Shown: positions 1 to 12,737, counted from the first letter of the stretch. The stretch: 64,000 nt of DNA from Capitulum mitella (GCA_030062745.1 CP099839.1:2919001-2983000); one strand, 5' to 3'. Notes: generated from the sequence alone by a model not told the origin. Numbers and translations are program-made.

Positions 1-89
1 TACCACAGGGATGACAGCGGACTACCGATGCCCTCAGACGCAAAATGTCACAGAAGAGACTGGATAAAGGATGGCTGCGGCTATCAGTT

Positions 90-400
90 GTCTTCTCTAC
101 AGTGGAGACGTCGGCCGCCGCAGCGGGCGCCAGTCCGTACCCTGCCGCCGCCGGCCGCTCGGAATGGTGATAACCTCGAACGACCGGAGCCCTCTGTCGT
201 AGCGGAACAAAGCAGTGCTGCCGCCGGCTCCAGGAAGCGCAGGGGTCGGCCGGCCAGCCGGCAGGACCCCGCCCTGAGTCGAGGGGCGTGCCGGGCCGGC
301 CTTGTCCACTCACCGCTGGAGCGCGGGCGGGCGGCGCGCCGGTGGCGACACGCTGCGGCCGGCCGGCGAACTACCGACCGTAGCACCCGCCGCCGCGTTG
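90..400. other. GC-rich island
   Basis: CpG-dense segment contrasting with AT-richer flanks. It has open frames on both strands, as expected from composition alone. The minus strand carries a good donor (GCG|GTGAGT) at 313-308. It could be a promoter island, but there is no independent support. Confidence 0.35.
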
Positions 401-567
401 AATACGACAGACAGGATAGAAGAATGTCCTTCACTTCCACGAATGCGTTAAGTTTGAAGAGGGCCACGCATAGGAAGGGGAGATCAATGACAGCTTAAGC
501 GATCGTGAACGAAATCAGTGATGCACATCAAAGTATGGACTCCAGAAATTAACCTAAATGGTGTCGC

Positions 568-724
568 ACCAGCGCAGCCAAAGGGGGAGTGCGTTCGCCC
601 TTAGGCTCGCATTTCATGTGAAAACCATTGCACATCGTCTTCCCAGCAGGCGGTTTTCTTACGATTTCAGTCCATACTGAGCTCCGCCTCCCTCCCGCTT
701 AAGAAAATCCTGGCTGCGCCCCTG
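568..724 (-). mobile_element. 157-bp hAT-like MITE, family G copy 1
   Basis: Minus-strand left end CAGGGGCGCAGCCAGGATTT, with CTTAAG shortly inside; the right end reads CACCAGCGCAGCCAAAGGGG from the + strand. The copy at 56241-56397 has the same ends and exactly the same length. CAGGGG ends are typical of hAT elements. The target duplication is not clear here. Confidence 0.6.
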
Positions 725-2820
725 TGGTAAAGATGTAGAGACGCTGGACCATGAACGGTATGTCCACGTCCTACTTACTCGTGTTGAGTTTCGTAGCTGA
801 CCTTGCTTTCTAGGGCAGGAGCACGCGGAATCGAATCGAAGCGTCCTGGCGTCCAGCAGTCCTCGTGAAATCCTTTCAAAATACGTCTGTCTCACTATAA
901 AGGGTAAACTAGGGGAATATCACGTTTTTAAACGACAGCATATCTCTCCCAATATTTTCCTGAAGTTTAATATTGGGCGCTCCAAGCATTGGCAGGGGTT
1001 CGATTTACACAGGCAAAAATGTGGGCGCTGTTCGAATTAGGTTTTTCTATAGCAGTGGTATTTTTCTTTGAAGTGTGCGCGTGGGAAGTGTATCGGACAG
1101 TTGCTGTTAACACTGAACACTCGCTCATTATACCCAATACACCTACCTTAAGCCAGTAAATGGTATGTCTGATGCTGCTGTTGGTGTCAGGAGGTTACTA
1201 GTTGCATATGGAGGGGTTGCTATGGCTTGATACGCGTCGCCCTGCCAAAGGCAGGTTTCTGGAACAAAATTAAGTTCGTGGAATGCAAAATCCCCTAAAG
1301 GGGTTTGCGACCCTCCCCAGACAGACCAAACACGTTAGATGATTTCCTGGCGCACAGCACAGTCGTGGAATGCGCTGTGCACGGCGGGAGGAGACCTCGC
1401 GGAATGCGCCCTCACCCTGTTTGGAACGTCAGTCCACCCCCTCCTTAGGCTGCACCTCCCACTGAACTGATTTACTGGAAAACACCGAAATAGCAGCGGC
1501 GCCCCCTCTCAACATGCACTGCCTCGTCGAAATCTCTTAGACGAGTCCTTGTGCTCCTGCCCTCCCGTCACTCCCCATGCCTGTCCCTTTCTTTCACGGT
1601 GTCATAGTAAAAGTTTTGGTGTAGGTAGTATCGGAAGCTGGTGACGTCACCAGCAGGGGAGCTGGAGGCCGCAGCACCTCAAAAGCATTGTTCAGCTCCC
1701 ATGCAACTTCTGCCGCCTATGTCAAGTTCTTCCGCAAAGGTCGCGAGTGTGCAGCTCCCCCTCCCCCGAACGGGGGCCTAGCTTTTCTAAAACTCGCTTT
1801 AGGAAGAGACTAACATTGATCTGACATGCTTTAGGAAGAGACTTACATTGGAATATATGTATGGTGAGGCAGCTATTCGCAAATAAAAAAAGAAGAAAAT
1901 GGAAAATCGGCGCACAATCGTGTAACATCAGACAGGGTTCCAGTGCCGTCATCTCGAATTTGATTGGCGTAGATGAATACAAAGATTGGTCTAAAAATAT
2001 CACCAAAAAGTGTAAGTGCTCCTCATGTTTCTGACGATTCTGCTGGATTCCGTTCTGACTGGTTCAATCTCGTGAACTGCTGCGACCGCGAGCGAAACAA
2101 ACAGATCGCGCGGGGGCCCATAGATACAGAAACGTGAGTAGACGGCCTTTTGCCGTTTTGTTCCCACCCATATAACCCCAAAACGCGACCCTCTAGGTCC
2201 CAAGTACGCCACAACACGCATGCGTTTCTCGGACGCACCGGTCGCTTTTTTGCTGCTTGCTTCGCCGCGTATTTCAAGCTCTTTGCGCGCACGAATTTTG
2301 CATTTGAATCAAGTTTTGGCAAAAAGCTGATCAAATTGACCCCGGTACCGCCCAAGGACCACATTGCACGCTTCATTGCCAACAAACGGCTTCTGTTTGT
2401 TGAACCAAACGTCGGCAGTCTGACCTCTGCAAAATTGTCACGCTAGCACCCCGACACCGTTTCACAGTCATGCTGCGCACTCCAGCGTAGTTCCTGTTGA
2501 ACGGTTGATCAAGCTGCCCACAGTACTGCTTCACAATCGCGCTGCGAGCTTCCATGGTAGAAGACGGTCCCTGGCCGGTTGGTCTGCCCGTATGTCCTCA
2601 CACTTCGCGCTCGGACACACGCTCGCTTTGAGTAGGGTGAGTCACTCGGTCTACTTCGAATGTAAACGAGCGCAGGGCGCCCCAATCAGAATCTTTTTCC
2701 TCAGCTAATATCAACCACTTTCCCGTCATGCAGCGCCCTGACGTATAAAGCACCCACTGCCGCATTCCTGCTTTGTTTTCGCTTTTTCAGGTTCCCAGGT
2801 TGGACAGATACAAAATGCTT
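725..2820. other. Intergenic, no gene seen
   Basis: Mixed-composition DNA with only short open frames. The single repeat noticed is a pair of 22-bp near-identical direct copies starting CTTTAGGAAGAGAC at 1798 and 1830. Confidence 0.5.
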
Positions 2821-2829
2821 TTTTATATA

Positions 2830-3390
2830 TATTCCATTCCCGTCAGTTTTCGCAGTCTCAGTCTATCTCTCAGTCTACTCGCATTCTCTGTCCCGTCGGT
2901 GCCAGCAAGTCTTCCTTGGTGCCCATGGATCTCCATCAGTTTCGATTGGTCTCCAACGATCCAGCTCGATCTCCATTACTCTATGTTGGTCCCCTTTTTT
3001 CTTCACCAGTCTATTAGTCTTTCGGTCTCTCTAAGGCTCGTTTGATGTCTGTCGGTCTCTGTCGGTCTCAGACGACCTTCGTCAGTTTCTTTTCATCGTT
3101 ACCGGTCTTCAACGCTTTCCACCGGTCTCTATCGATCTCCATCGGTCCGTCGACCTCTGTCAGTCCCTGCCGGTCTCCTCGGTGTCCCTAAATCTCTCCC
3201 CTCCCCTCCACCCACCCAGCCTTTCGTTGTTTCCCACACTCACTGTCATTTCTGTCCGTCTCTGTCTCTTTTTCTGTCTTCGTCTCATTCTCTGTATCTG
3301 TCTCTGTCTACCAATGTCGGCCCATCTATGTGTAACCCTGTCTGTGTTTGCCTATCTTCATCTGTGTCTGACCGAACCTTTATGCATATA
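2830..3390. repeat. Degenerate pyrimidine-rich repeat (GTCTCT/CGGTCTC-like)
   Basis: Run of short imperfect units such as CAGTCTCAGTCT, CGGTCTCTGTCGGTCT and GTCTCTGTCTCT, strongly biased to C and T on the + strand. The open frames here are low-complexity leucine/serine strings, not genes. Confidence 0.7.
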
Positions 3391-3678
3391 ACAGAGACAT
3401 TTTTTAGTCATGTAGCGTATTTGAAGTCCCGAAACTGGAGACCACGTCAAGTTCAAACTGAGCCAGACGGAATGATAAAATTTTTATTTAACCACAAGAA
3501 ATGTTGGTTTTCGATCGTGATCAACAGAACGCGTCACGCGGACCTTTTTTGCACGCTTTCATTTGAATCGACCACAACGAGACACACCAAATGGCTTATA
3601 CTAACGTGTTCACAATTGACCGAGGAACATAGCGGTAGTATCTTAAACGACATGCTCCCAGTGGGGTCGCCACAGTCT

Positions 3679-4896
3679 TTAACCCTATTCCCGGCAGGGG
3701 GGGGGGCGGAATCCGCCCCCCCTCGGGTTTTTTGCTTGCCAATTCCAGGCTTTTTAACGCAGCTTCACAAAACTTGGTCACTTTTCCTAGCTATTCCTTC
3801 TACGCGCCGTGACAAAATTTCGAAATTCTATTTTGCTCAGGGGCGGAGCCAGGCAACGTTTTTGGGAGGCACCTCAGGTCATTTTTGGCCATGTTGAGGG
3901 TAAAAGGAAAATGTCTGCCAAAAACAGAGTTTTTAAGATAGAACTTAAAACTTTAGATGAATATATAGCTAAATAGTTGGGCAATGTGCATATGTAATTT
4001 TGTTTATCTGAGGTCATTTTACAAGGTCAGGTCAAGGTCAAAAGTCAAAATTTGTTTTTTCGCAATAATTTTGGCGCCGTTTCTTCAAATGCCAAACCCG
4101 GAATATATATGACGCAGAAAGATGCCCTCTACTTGTGTACCAAGTTTCAGCTTGATATCAGGTCGGGTCACGGAGCTATGACCTAAAATGTCAGTGCACG
4201 TACCCTATATCGCAAAAGCCAAAAAATGAATTTTTTGGAATAGAGTGAATTTAATCGATTAAAAACATTTACAGATAATATTGAATGCACACGACATCAT
4301 TCCAGGTGACCCCAAGGTCACTGGAGGTCATTTAAGGTCAAAAGTCACAAGTTGATCTGAGAAACGTGTGACCATGACAGTTCCCCCTTTCTCATGTCCC
4401 TGGCACCGCCTATGCTAACATTATACAAACATTGTAATGCGATTTGTACTTCTTTAGCATAACATGACTAGCAGAAGCCAAAAAAGTGTTTTTACCTTTT
4501 TTGTTCATTCCGTTATTAGAAAACTTATCCCCCTATTTTTGAAACCCTGTGAACGCCCATGAATTTTCTCAAAATTTCAGATTTGCATACCCATGGTAAA
4601 AGCCCTATCCATAATCTCTCGATTGATGCCAGTTTCATCGAAATCGGTCCATAAACAACGGAGTTATAAAAAGTCAAAAAGTACCCCCCATTTTGACATT
4701 TTTGCCCCCTGTATCCACAAATTTCAAAATTTTGAAAATTTCTTTTTATCAAAATGTAGTTCACGTCACGGCAAATCGATTGCCGTTTGTTGCGATGAAA
4801 TCGGATAAGTAGTTCTCGAGATCTCAGGGGGGCCGAATCCGCCCCCCCCCTGCCGGGAATCGGCCATACCGTCTAGCCCTCCGGGAATAGGGTTAA
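3679..4896. mobile_element. TTAA-flanked piggyBac-like non-autonomous element, family D
   Basis: TTAA at both edges (3679-3682, 4893-4896). The inverted end CCCTATTCCCGG is repeated in reverse at 4881-4892. Just inside are a G-tract/C-tract stem-loop at 3697-3722 (loop around GGAATCC) and a partner at 4827-4850. The right end has a doubled subterminal block. No transposase frame is present. Length 1218 bp. Assignment rests on TTAA plus CCC ends; Kolobok elements also use TTAA sites and remain an alternative. Confidence 0.78.
3838..4414. mobile_element. Possible hAT-like MITE nested in family D
   Basis: CAGGGGCGGAGCCAGG at 3838 faces an inverted CCTGGCACCGCCTATG ending at 4414. No matching target duplication was found, so nesting is a proposal. 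Its interior has two clusters of AGGTCA/TCAAGGTCA motifs (4010-4045 and 4305-4345). Confidence 0.42.
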
Positions 4897-5089
4897 TCGA
4901 ACATAAATACCTCGAAATGTGTCGATTTTCCGCAAAATCATGACTTGCTCCGGTTTACCTAATGCGTCATAGCAGTACAAGTTAGGCGAATTATTGCCAT
5001 TAGTTTACTGCAACGCCAAAACGATTAAAATCCGTTCGTTCCATTAGTATTAATTCTGCCAAAAATCCCACCCTCCTTGTCATCGCAAT

Positions 5090-6350
5090 CACAGTGTAAA
5101 CACAAAGGACCCGAAAACCGAAAATGCGCCCAATTTGAGCGCGTGCTGCGGTTACCCCGTTTGGCGGACGAGGTCGGCCCTATGGAATGATATGCAGTCT
5201 GTACCTTGTGACGTGGGGCTACATAGCCTCGAATCGTCATAACTGAAGGTTCATTTTAGTGTTAGTCTATTTTGTAAAGCTTTCAAAACGGTCTTTTTAG
5301 TGTTCCTGTGGCTAGCACAAGTGACGTGCCGGTTCCCGCGCGCGGTGTTCCACATGACTATTATCCAACCAATGTTGTGTCGAATGGACCAGGTTTCGTC
5401 TCGGTGCGACCCGGTATGGTGAGGTTAGGCGCTGAGAGAAACGTCGTGTCGGCAGTTGGCAATGGTCTCGAGCTCACTTGAAAATGGGCGAAATCGCCTC
5501 CTGCATCGGTTCATGTGGGGTTGCTTGGCCGGAACGCCCGCTACACACCTGATTAGAATTTTGCATTACTGGGACAACAAAAGAACGGGCTTTCGGTTGG
5601 TACCAGTTTCGTGTCAGACAATGAAGGCTTCGCATTCGAAATCCACGTGTAAACCATGCTGGGCGCGTACCGCGGCTGCCCCGTCTGGCAGATGAGGTCG
5701 ACTCCAGGAAATGATTCCCTACCGATACCTTGCTGTGGTCGGTCATCGTGTCTTCGGATTCGTATCCTAAACGGCTACCGAAATCATGACCTCGTTTTAA
5801 ACCCTTGCCAAAAAGGTGTTTTTAGTGTTTCCGCAGCCTGCACGCACCACATGCCGGTACCGGCTCGGCCTTTCCCGCGCAAAGCAATTCTCCATTCGTT
5901 GTCGAACGCAGCCGGTTTTGTGTCGGCGCGATCCGCAGTTTCCGAGATTGAGCGCCCGGAAGCGGCGCGCCTCTAAACTTTTTGAAAATATGTCGGATTT
6001 TGCCCAAAATACATGCGAACTTCTATGGAGGCTTCCAGCGCGTGCCGAGCGCAGCCCCACAGTCCAGAAACCCGGAAATCTTACACAATGCATTGTGCCA
6101 CCAAACGCCTGAGACAGCCAAGTTTCAGCCACGTGCGACCGGTAGTCTCAGCGCACCAGTCCGTGAAGACCGAGCTCCGACGAGGTCGAACAAAACAAGT
6201 TTGGCGAAATACCCAGACTGTTTTTTTATGTTCTTCATAATTCGGCAGGCCAAAATCACTCCCCGCTCCCAGTGATCTGCTCCTAAAATAGGTCTTGTGC
6301 TGTTCAGTTTATACAGAACACATGTCCGGCATTGTCTGCACCGGTGGTTT
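5090..6350. repeat. Degenerate tandem repeat, unit about 525 bp
   Basis: Blocks recur at a constant offset. GGCGCGTGCTGCGG at 5139 aligns with GGCGCGTACCGCGG at 5663, and TTTTTAGTGTTCC near 5292 aligns with TTTTTAGTGTTTCC near 5818. Weaker matches continue to about 6350. Roughly 2.4 copies, diverged, without a convincing open frame. Confidence 0.55.
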
Positions 6351-6988
6351 ACCTTGATTAGCTGACTGCGCAAATTCAGCGCTTGACAACTGATGATGCG
6401 AAATCGGCAGTAGAGATGCCCGTCTTACTAAGCACATGTTTTGCTTATACGCGGCAGCATGCACTGTCACACAAGCAATCCGTGGCTGAGGCCGTTGAAA
6501 CGTTCCAGTTAGATCACAGGAAAACGAGCTTTAACGGAAATCTTTCACGCGACTTCACGGTTCAGGACAGGAAGGAGGGCCCGGCGCAGGTGTTTTTCTT
6601 TCTGCTGCCACATGACCTGTTTCTAAGAAATTCGAGTGTCCAATATTAGGTACCGTCCGGTTTTACCCATATGTCCCCTAATTGCAGAACGTTTTGTAAT
6701 CTTGATGTCAGACTATTTCGAACAGAAGCATGCATGATATTTTTGCTGCGCTGGATCTTAAATCGACAGCAACTAATCGGTAACCTCAGGAAATTTGCCA
6801 AAATTCCTCGTATTCCCTCATTTAACCTTTCGTCCTGACAATGCCCCGTCCCGCGTCCTCGTTTACTCTATTTTCCTGGCACCAGTAATGTGCCTCTCTC
6901 GCCTTAATCCCACAATTCCGAAACGACCAGAACTGGTCGAAGGAATTTTAACCAGCATAACATCGAATTCAGTTTTCGATGCGTTTTG

Positions 6989-7056
6989 TCTGTGTACACG
7001 CTCAAGGTACACCAGATCCAAGTCTGTGTACACGCTCAAGGTACATCAGATCCAAG
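6989..7056. repeat. 34-bp tandem duplication
   Basis: Two adjacent copies beginning TCTGTGTACACGCTCAAGG, differing at one base (ACACC versus ACATC). A recent local duplication. Confidence 0.92.
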
Positions 7057-8480
7057 TATAACTGGGTATTGGTAGACACACCACTGTCTCCAAGTGACCG
7101 TGGCAACTAGAAAGTGTTTGCGCAGTTTTGACTTCCGTCCTGTTTGGCTACCACTCCTCTTTTACGAGTAGACTGACAGCATTTCCCTTGACGAAAAAAA
7201 TAAACGAAATCCGGTGAGCACCTCTTCCGAACCGAGGAAGCCATCTCTCGAGCTAACGTTCCATGCATCGTCGATATTCCCAACAAGCGATGCGAACGTG
7301 GTTAACGGAGCGTGTGGTGAATGTTTCTGGCAAGGTCCAAAGCCAGAACTGAACGGTTTGAGCTGTAATCGCTCAGTTTTAGCTGCCACAGCGCAGTCGT
7401 AACAGACATGCCTATTTAATTTCACTTATGCAAGTTCATTTGCATAGCCCGAAATGACAGGCAACTGAGCAAGGTACAATGGAGGGGGTCGATGATTTGC
7501 GATCGAAACGAGACTGAGATGGCTTATTTTCCAAGTTCGTTTTGATGCTTGGGGATCTGAAATGGTCTCGCGAACCTCAGAGTTTAGGTAAGCAATTCAT
7601 CCCTGGTATACTCGTATGACGCAGAATCTAAACAATTTTGTTGTACTTCGCGGCACGTTGATCCCAAAAACGGCAAATGCGATTTCCTTCCTCACAAGCC
7701 TCTGTTCATAGCCAAATCTTCCTCTGACAAAAACGTTTGTATGCGACATTCTCCTGCCATCGCATAATAGCACTGTACATTCGTTGTATATCACCCCCAT
7801 GCCTCTTATTATTACTGGATCCAAATGACTGCAACGTGTCCAACGCAAACGCACAAAAACTCATCCTGGCTAACCAACCAACTAGCTCGCGACATTCCAT
7901 GAAACGATAAAAAGGTGCACTCGCAGCATCTCACGGGCCGACAACAGAGGCCTGCCACGGGCGAACGGCAGCCATGTCAGCTGTTCTGACCGGGCGCGGA
8001 AGTGAATGGTTTACCTCTTCACGCATCGTCTGGGTGCCGTCACCTTCACTGGAGTAACGGTAAACCTGGGACCGGCCAACCAGTAATCACCAGACCAGGT
8101 GTAACAGGTGTCTCGGCAGAGCTGCTTCCTGTTTAGGGATGGCGGCAAGTGATGTGAGTAAAAAATATATATTTAAGGCAATCAGGCAATTTTACAGTAA
8201 ACAATTTAAGAGATAATAAAGCAGAAGCTGTACCAACTGCCACGTCATTCCTTTCCATGCATTACCTGAAGGCACAATGTCAGATCTAAAAAAATGGAGT
8301 AGGGGTGGGGGAGGGGGGGGGCAGCAGTATCGTTCCGAAATACATTCAAATTGTTTTGTTAAGTGACGCTCTTACACGCTCACGACTGCACGCGCACTCC
8401 TACCACATTCATGTACACGAACATTCACAGGGGGACTGACTGCAAAAATGGCTGCATGATCGCACAGAGTCTGACAAAAC
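7057..8480. other. Intergenic, no gene seen
   Basis: No recognisable gene, RNA or element. Contains a G-rich run at about 8300-8322 and AT-rich stretches. Confidence 0.5.
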
Positions 8481-8499
8481 CAGCACAAGCTCTTTCGCT

Positions 8500-8840
8500 C
8501 ACGATAGGTTTCCCGTGCAACCCGAGCACAAGCGCAGAGGGACACGCGGGCGCCCGCTCAATCGGTTGGTTTTTGTTCGGGAGGTGGGGGAAAGTTGCCG
8601 CTGGCGCCCATCCGTCACCAGTCGTCACGGCCGGCGGTCGGACGGCGGCCGCGTCCGTTTCCGTCAGCGGCAGGCGGCCGACCGAGCGACCGCCCGTCTC
8701 CCGCCGCAGCTGACGGAGGGACCCAACAACGCACGCCGGACCCGGGGACCCGCCGACGCACGCCGGGCCCGGGGACCCGCCGACGAACGCCGGGCCCGGG
8801 GACCCGCCGACGAACGCCGAGTTCGGGGACCCGCCAAGGT
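8500..8840. other. GC-rich island with 27-bp tandem repeat at its end
   Basis: CpG-rich block whose last 120 bp are the tandem repeat listed separately. Open frames exist in several frames on both strands, so none is singled out as coding. Confidence 0.4.
8718..8837. repeat. 27-bp GC-rich tandem repeat, about 4 copies
   Basis: Unit contains GGGGACCCGCCGACGAACG. Since 27 is a multiple of three, the array stays open in several frames on both strands and would encode nine-residue repeats such as RGPADERRA. The first copy is the most diverged. Confidence 0.88.
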
Positions 8841-8879
8841 ATCACCAAAACTTTTCGAAATCTTAATAATCTGGTGCTG

Positions 8880-10220
8880 ATTTCCAAATTTCCTAAATCT
8901 CGAATTCTCACAACCAAGGTGGCATTCCCAGGATGTTAATGGGCGTCGTTTTCCACCGACATTGTTGTTATGGTAACGAGCCCTCTGCTGCACAACAAAA
9001 ACCCATTCACAAAGCTCAATCAACGCCACTTACCGGCTAGTTAGGGCTAACTTATGGTCCAGTTCGTGCTTTTAAAAGACAATAATCTTCAATGGTATTA
9101 ACGTAATAAGCTGTAGCATAACTACAATGCTCCTTGACAAACAATTGCCTCCATAAACTACCAAACAAAATTACAAGTGACTATTATTCGATTCATGATT
9201 AAAGTAAATTAATTTCCCTACGTTTGCAAGCCTATGGCGCAGACCCGTTTAACCATGAGATCCGAATCGATCCCAGCACATGACTCGGGCCGACCCAGGC
9301 ATGACTAACAGGTCCTTGACCAAGGACGTCTGTCGACAATGACCCGCTGGCCGACACAGTTACGCAAACTCGTAAAGGCAGCAAACGGCTGCATGAGAAA
9401 AGTGGCGCGGCGATCACCAGGGTTCAGTCGTGTCGCGTTCTGTGGAACGCCGTCGGCAAATGGTGGTGACTGAAGCCAAAGCCACGACACAGTGCTAGGG
9501 CAGTTGCCGTGGAGCAACGCAAAAAAGCGAAAAAGAAGAGCTTTGGTCAAGCACGAATGGTTCTCATGGTTCTTTTGCTACATGGTTCAAATATTTCTGC
9601 CAACCGTGCACCCTTCCGACACCGTTGAGGCGATCGGTACATCTAAACTGAAAGCTGACTTTAGTGCGCCAAGCGCGATAATCATGTCAGATTGCTCATG
9701 CCTCCATTCCGTCTACCCTTGTCTCCTATGTTTAGAGCAGCACAGTAGAGCATGCTCTTATTAGAAACGAAAATTACGGTTGGATTACGACACCTGGAAA
9801 TTTCCCATAACGCGCGGAAGGCTATGGGAAACCTTTTGAATTTGCCCAGCTTCGCCGGACAAATTCAGAACCAAACAGAACTGAATGGTAGTTTCACGCG
9901 CTCATTCGACAACTTGGGTTGCCGTCTGACGTTCTGGTCATTGCTCTACGATTTCACAACTGAAATGCACCACCTTGTTGGCTCGGCCGCAGCCTGGCTT
10001 TTTGTGGACGTTGCATTCCTGACTGCAATCGCAGGCTTATGAGACCACTAGGCATGAATCGAAGACCTCCAGATGGCATTGAGAGGAACGAACATTTACA
10101 TTTGCGTACATATTCATTTTCCCATTAATTTTACGCCCATTGGAAAGAGCTCTCATCGCAAAAGGGTGTAAGAAAGCAGTGAGCTTCCGTGTGACCGGGA
10201 GTTTTTCACATCTGGGATCG
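8880..10220. other. Intergenic, no gene seen
   Basis: Ordinary mixed-composition DNA with short open frames only and no repeat that I could define. Confidence 0.45.
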
Positions 10221-10239
10221 GGTGTTCCGGACTCCAGTC

Positions 10240-10830
10240 GAAGCAACGGACGGCCGCCGTTCGGCGCCGTTAGCCCGCGGTAAAAACGTACCGGCCTTCC
10301 CGATCCGTCAGAGCGCGGACGCGGCGAGTCACCACACCAGCGCAGTGTTCACCTCAGGCGGCGGCCAGCCGGCGCCAGTCACTGCCGTGCGGCGGCCGGT
10401 GACACCCGCTGCCCGAAGCCGAACCGGGCCGGGCCGGGCCGGGCCGGGTCGGGGTCAGAGGCCGGCCGGCCGCGCCACGCGCGGGACCGCAGGCCCGGTC
10501 ACTCACCTGGGCCGGAGACGCGTCGGCGGCCGGCGGACGCAGGCACTGGCCGCTCGCGCTCTCTCACGTGCGCGCACAAACAGCGGAGCGACGCGGGACG
10601 GCCGGCGGCGGCGGCGGCGGCGGACGGCCTGTGAGCCGGCCAGACACCGCGGCGGCCCACCTCACTTTCACTTTCGACGTGGGCGCCCCGTCGCCGGCTG
10701 GGGTGGAGTCGGCACATGGCGTGCCGGCGACCCAGAGTCGCACCGCCGGCCGCCGGCGCCCCGAGCCGACCCAGATAGGCCGCTTGGCCTTGACCTTGGC
10801 ACGTGCGGTACCACGTGCACCATGACGGCA
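10240..10830. other. GC-rich island with minus-strand consensus splice donor
   Basis: CpG-dense block. The minus strand has CAG|GTGAGT at 10507/10506, a perfect donor. It could be a first exon and promoter of a minus-strand gene whose other exons lie to the left, but no coding frame was recognised. Confidence 0.35.
10426..10454 (+). repeat. GGGCC hexa-run (G-quadruplex-forming motif)
   Basis: Six G runs of three or four separated by CC or TC, matching the general G-quadruplex pattern and resembling GGGGCC-type repeats. Confidence 0.8.
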
Positions 10831-10859
10831 GCGGAATGTGCGACACGGTCCCGTTTGGT

Positions 10860-12050
10860 CGCGGTACACGGAGTTTCGATTTACAGATTAGCTCATCAGT
10901 TGTTTTGTTTGGGCTATGTTTAAATGTCAATGGTTTGGTCAGCTGGGATGACGGTTTAATTGGAATTACACGATTTTTTTGCAAACATTTTGACAACTGA
11001 TGGGAACATGCGCGAAACGCAATAGGGCAACGAACATGTGAGTGATTTATCCGTATCGCGTATTCCAGTGCAGTTTTGATACAAAAGAAAGCCGTGAAGC
11101 AACTGTATTGAAAATAAGCTTCCTACCATGTTCTACACTGTAGATGCACATAGAGTTTCACTACACGTATCCTTAATTTTTCAAAAAAAAACTTTTGGCA
11201 CTTTTTCGGCACCGCTGCACCATATCTTCCTTTGAGGTTGTTTTTTCTTGTTCGCTATATTTGCATACGATGAGTAGAAACTGGTCATGGAATGCCTACG
11301 CCATTAACGTGCGCTGATTCTATTAGGAGTGAATAACGAACTGAAGAATATTTTCCAAAGCTTATTAGCCACTTTTGTACACAGATAGCTCACAAGGAGA
11401 CCTTTAAAGGGCATCGCGCTGCTCCCAATCGCCTTACGCAATGATAGCGCACCATTGCGCAAACGTCTGGCTCACGGCCCGAATGTATTTAACAGCGGAC
11501 TGTGTTACTGATTATTTGACCTTGTTTGAATAACAGAACCTGCAGTCGTCAGATGACTGGTGAGAAATGAAAAGAACCGGCGCACTTAAAAAAATGAAGC
11601 TGATCCAACAGCACCGTGTCAAACGTTCTTTGTCCTGAAGAAAGGATTTAAATGTCTTTGTTTGTTAATGTGCAACATACGAATGCGCGGATTGTTGGAG
11701 TAACTCCTGCCTGAGGGCGGGTCCAGACCATGTGTTCATGGGGGTGGGGGCAAATTTTTACCCGTGTAAATTAACCTACCTCCCAAAAGTTGGTTTCTCC
11801 TTTGATTTCGGCCACTTTGTTTCGACATTTTCGAACATTAGAATATATTCCTTCGAAAATGTTTCGGAAACAAAAAGCGCATTTCTCCGTCCGAAAAGGA
11901 GGCCCAAAAGAAATTTTGGGTCCAAAGGGGTCATGGCCCCGTTTCCCTCCCGGATCCACCAGTGCTGCTGCCACACGACACTGTTTTAAGACACTGTTTT
12001 CCCCCACCTCTCCTGTACACCGACTTCTCACAGCTCAGGCAGTCAAATTC
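10860..12050. other. Intergenic; possible MITE at about 11712-11985
   Basis: Mostly AT-rich DNA. GGCGGGTCCAGACC near 11717 and an inverted TCCCGGATCCACCAGTG ending near 11964 could be ends of a short GGATCCAGG-type element, but no target duplication was found. Confidence 0.3.
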
Positions 12051-12440
12051 CAGACGATCCGAATTCCGTCGGCGTACTTGACAAGTTCGGCTCCTTCCGG
12101 CGCCGTCGCCGGAGGAGGAGCCTGCCGATCGAACCACCGGCTATTTCCGGCCGTGCCGGGCCGCGGCGGAACCAGACGGACCAGTTCGGACGCGCCGCCG
12201 CCGCCGGCCTCGGCAGGTACAGAGTCCCGACTGCGGCCGTGCGGGGTCGGCGGGTCAGGAGTCGCCGGCGGCCGGCTCCGGTCAGAGCTCGGGGCCCGGC
12301 GCCTCGCCCGCCGACAGTCCATCACTCACCGGCTGCCGAAACAAACGGCCGCTTCCGGGCGCCGGCAGGGGTGTGGCGGACGGTGTACCTCCGACAGGCG
12401 GGCTGAGGCGGAGACGAGACGCCGGCAGGCTCAAAGTGCG
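12050..12440. other. GC-rich island with minus-strand donor
   Basis: CpG-rich block with a minus-strand GCCG|GTGAGTGA donor-like site at 12329-12324, again compatible with a minus-strand first exon. No protein family recognised. Confidence 0.33.
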
Positions 12441-12690
12441 ACTCAGACACCTTTCCTCGCTGTGGCATGTGACCAGGCATTGGCCAAAGGGTTGCCACCC
12501 GTTATTACCACTGCCTCTAGATGTGCAGCATGGCAAATTTTGCCGAAGTTCAGACAAGCACGTTTTGGACACTGAATGCGTCTCTGAATGAGACAGCAAA
12601 GATCCCAACTACTGTGCCTGCAATAGAAAACCACATGATAAGGCATATTTGGTACAACTTGGGGTAACACTCGCCCAAGGAACCGTTGGC

Positions 12691-12694
12691 GATA

Positions 12695-12737
<43 letters not shown>

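Noticed and set aside
10222..10923. 233-codon open frame
   Set aside because: Entirely within GC-rich DNA with Arg/Gly/Ala/Pro repeats; no recognisable domain, and comparable frames exist on the other strand.
11790..12575. 261-codon open frame
   Set aside because: Joins AT-rich and GC-rich DNA without consistent codon usage and matches no family I know.
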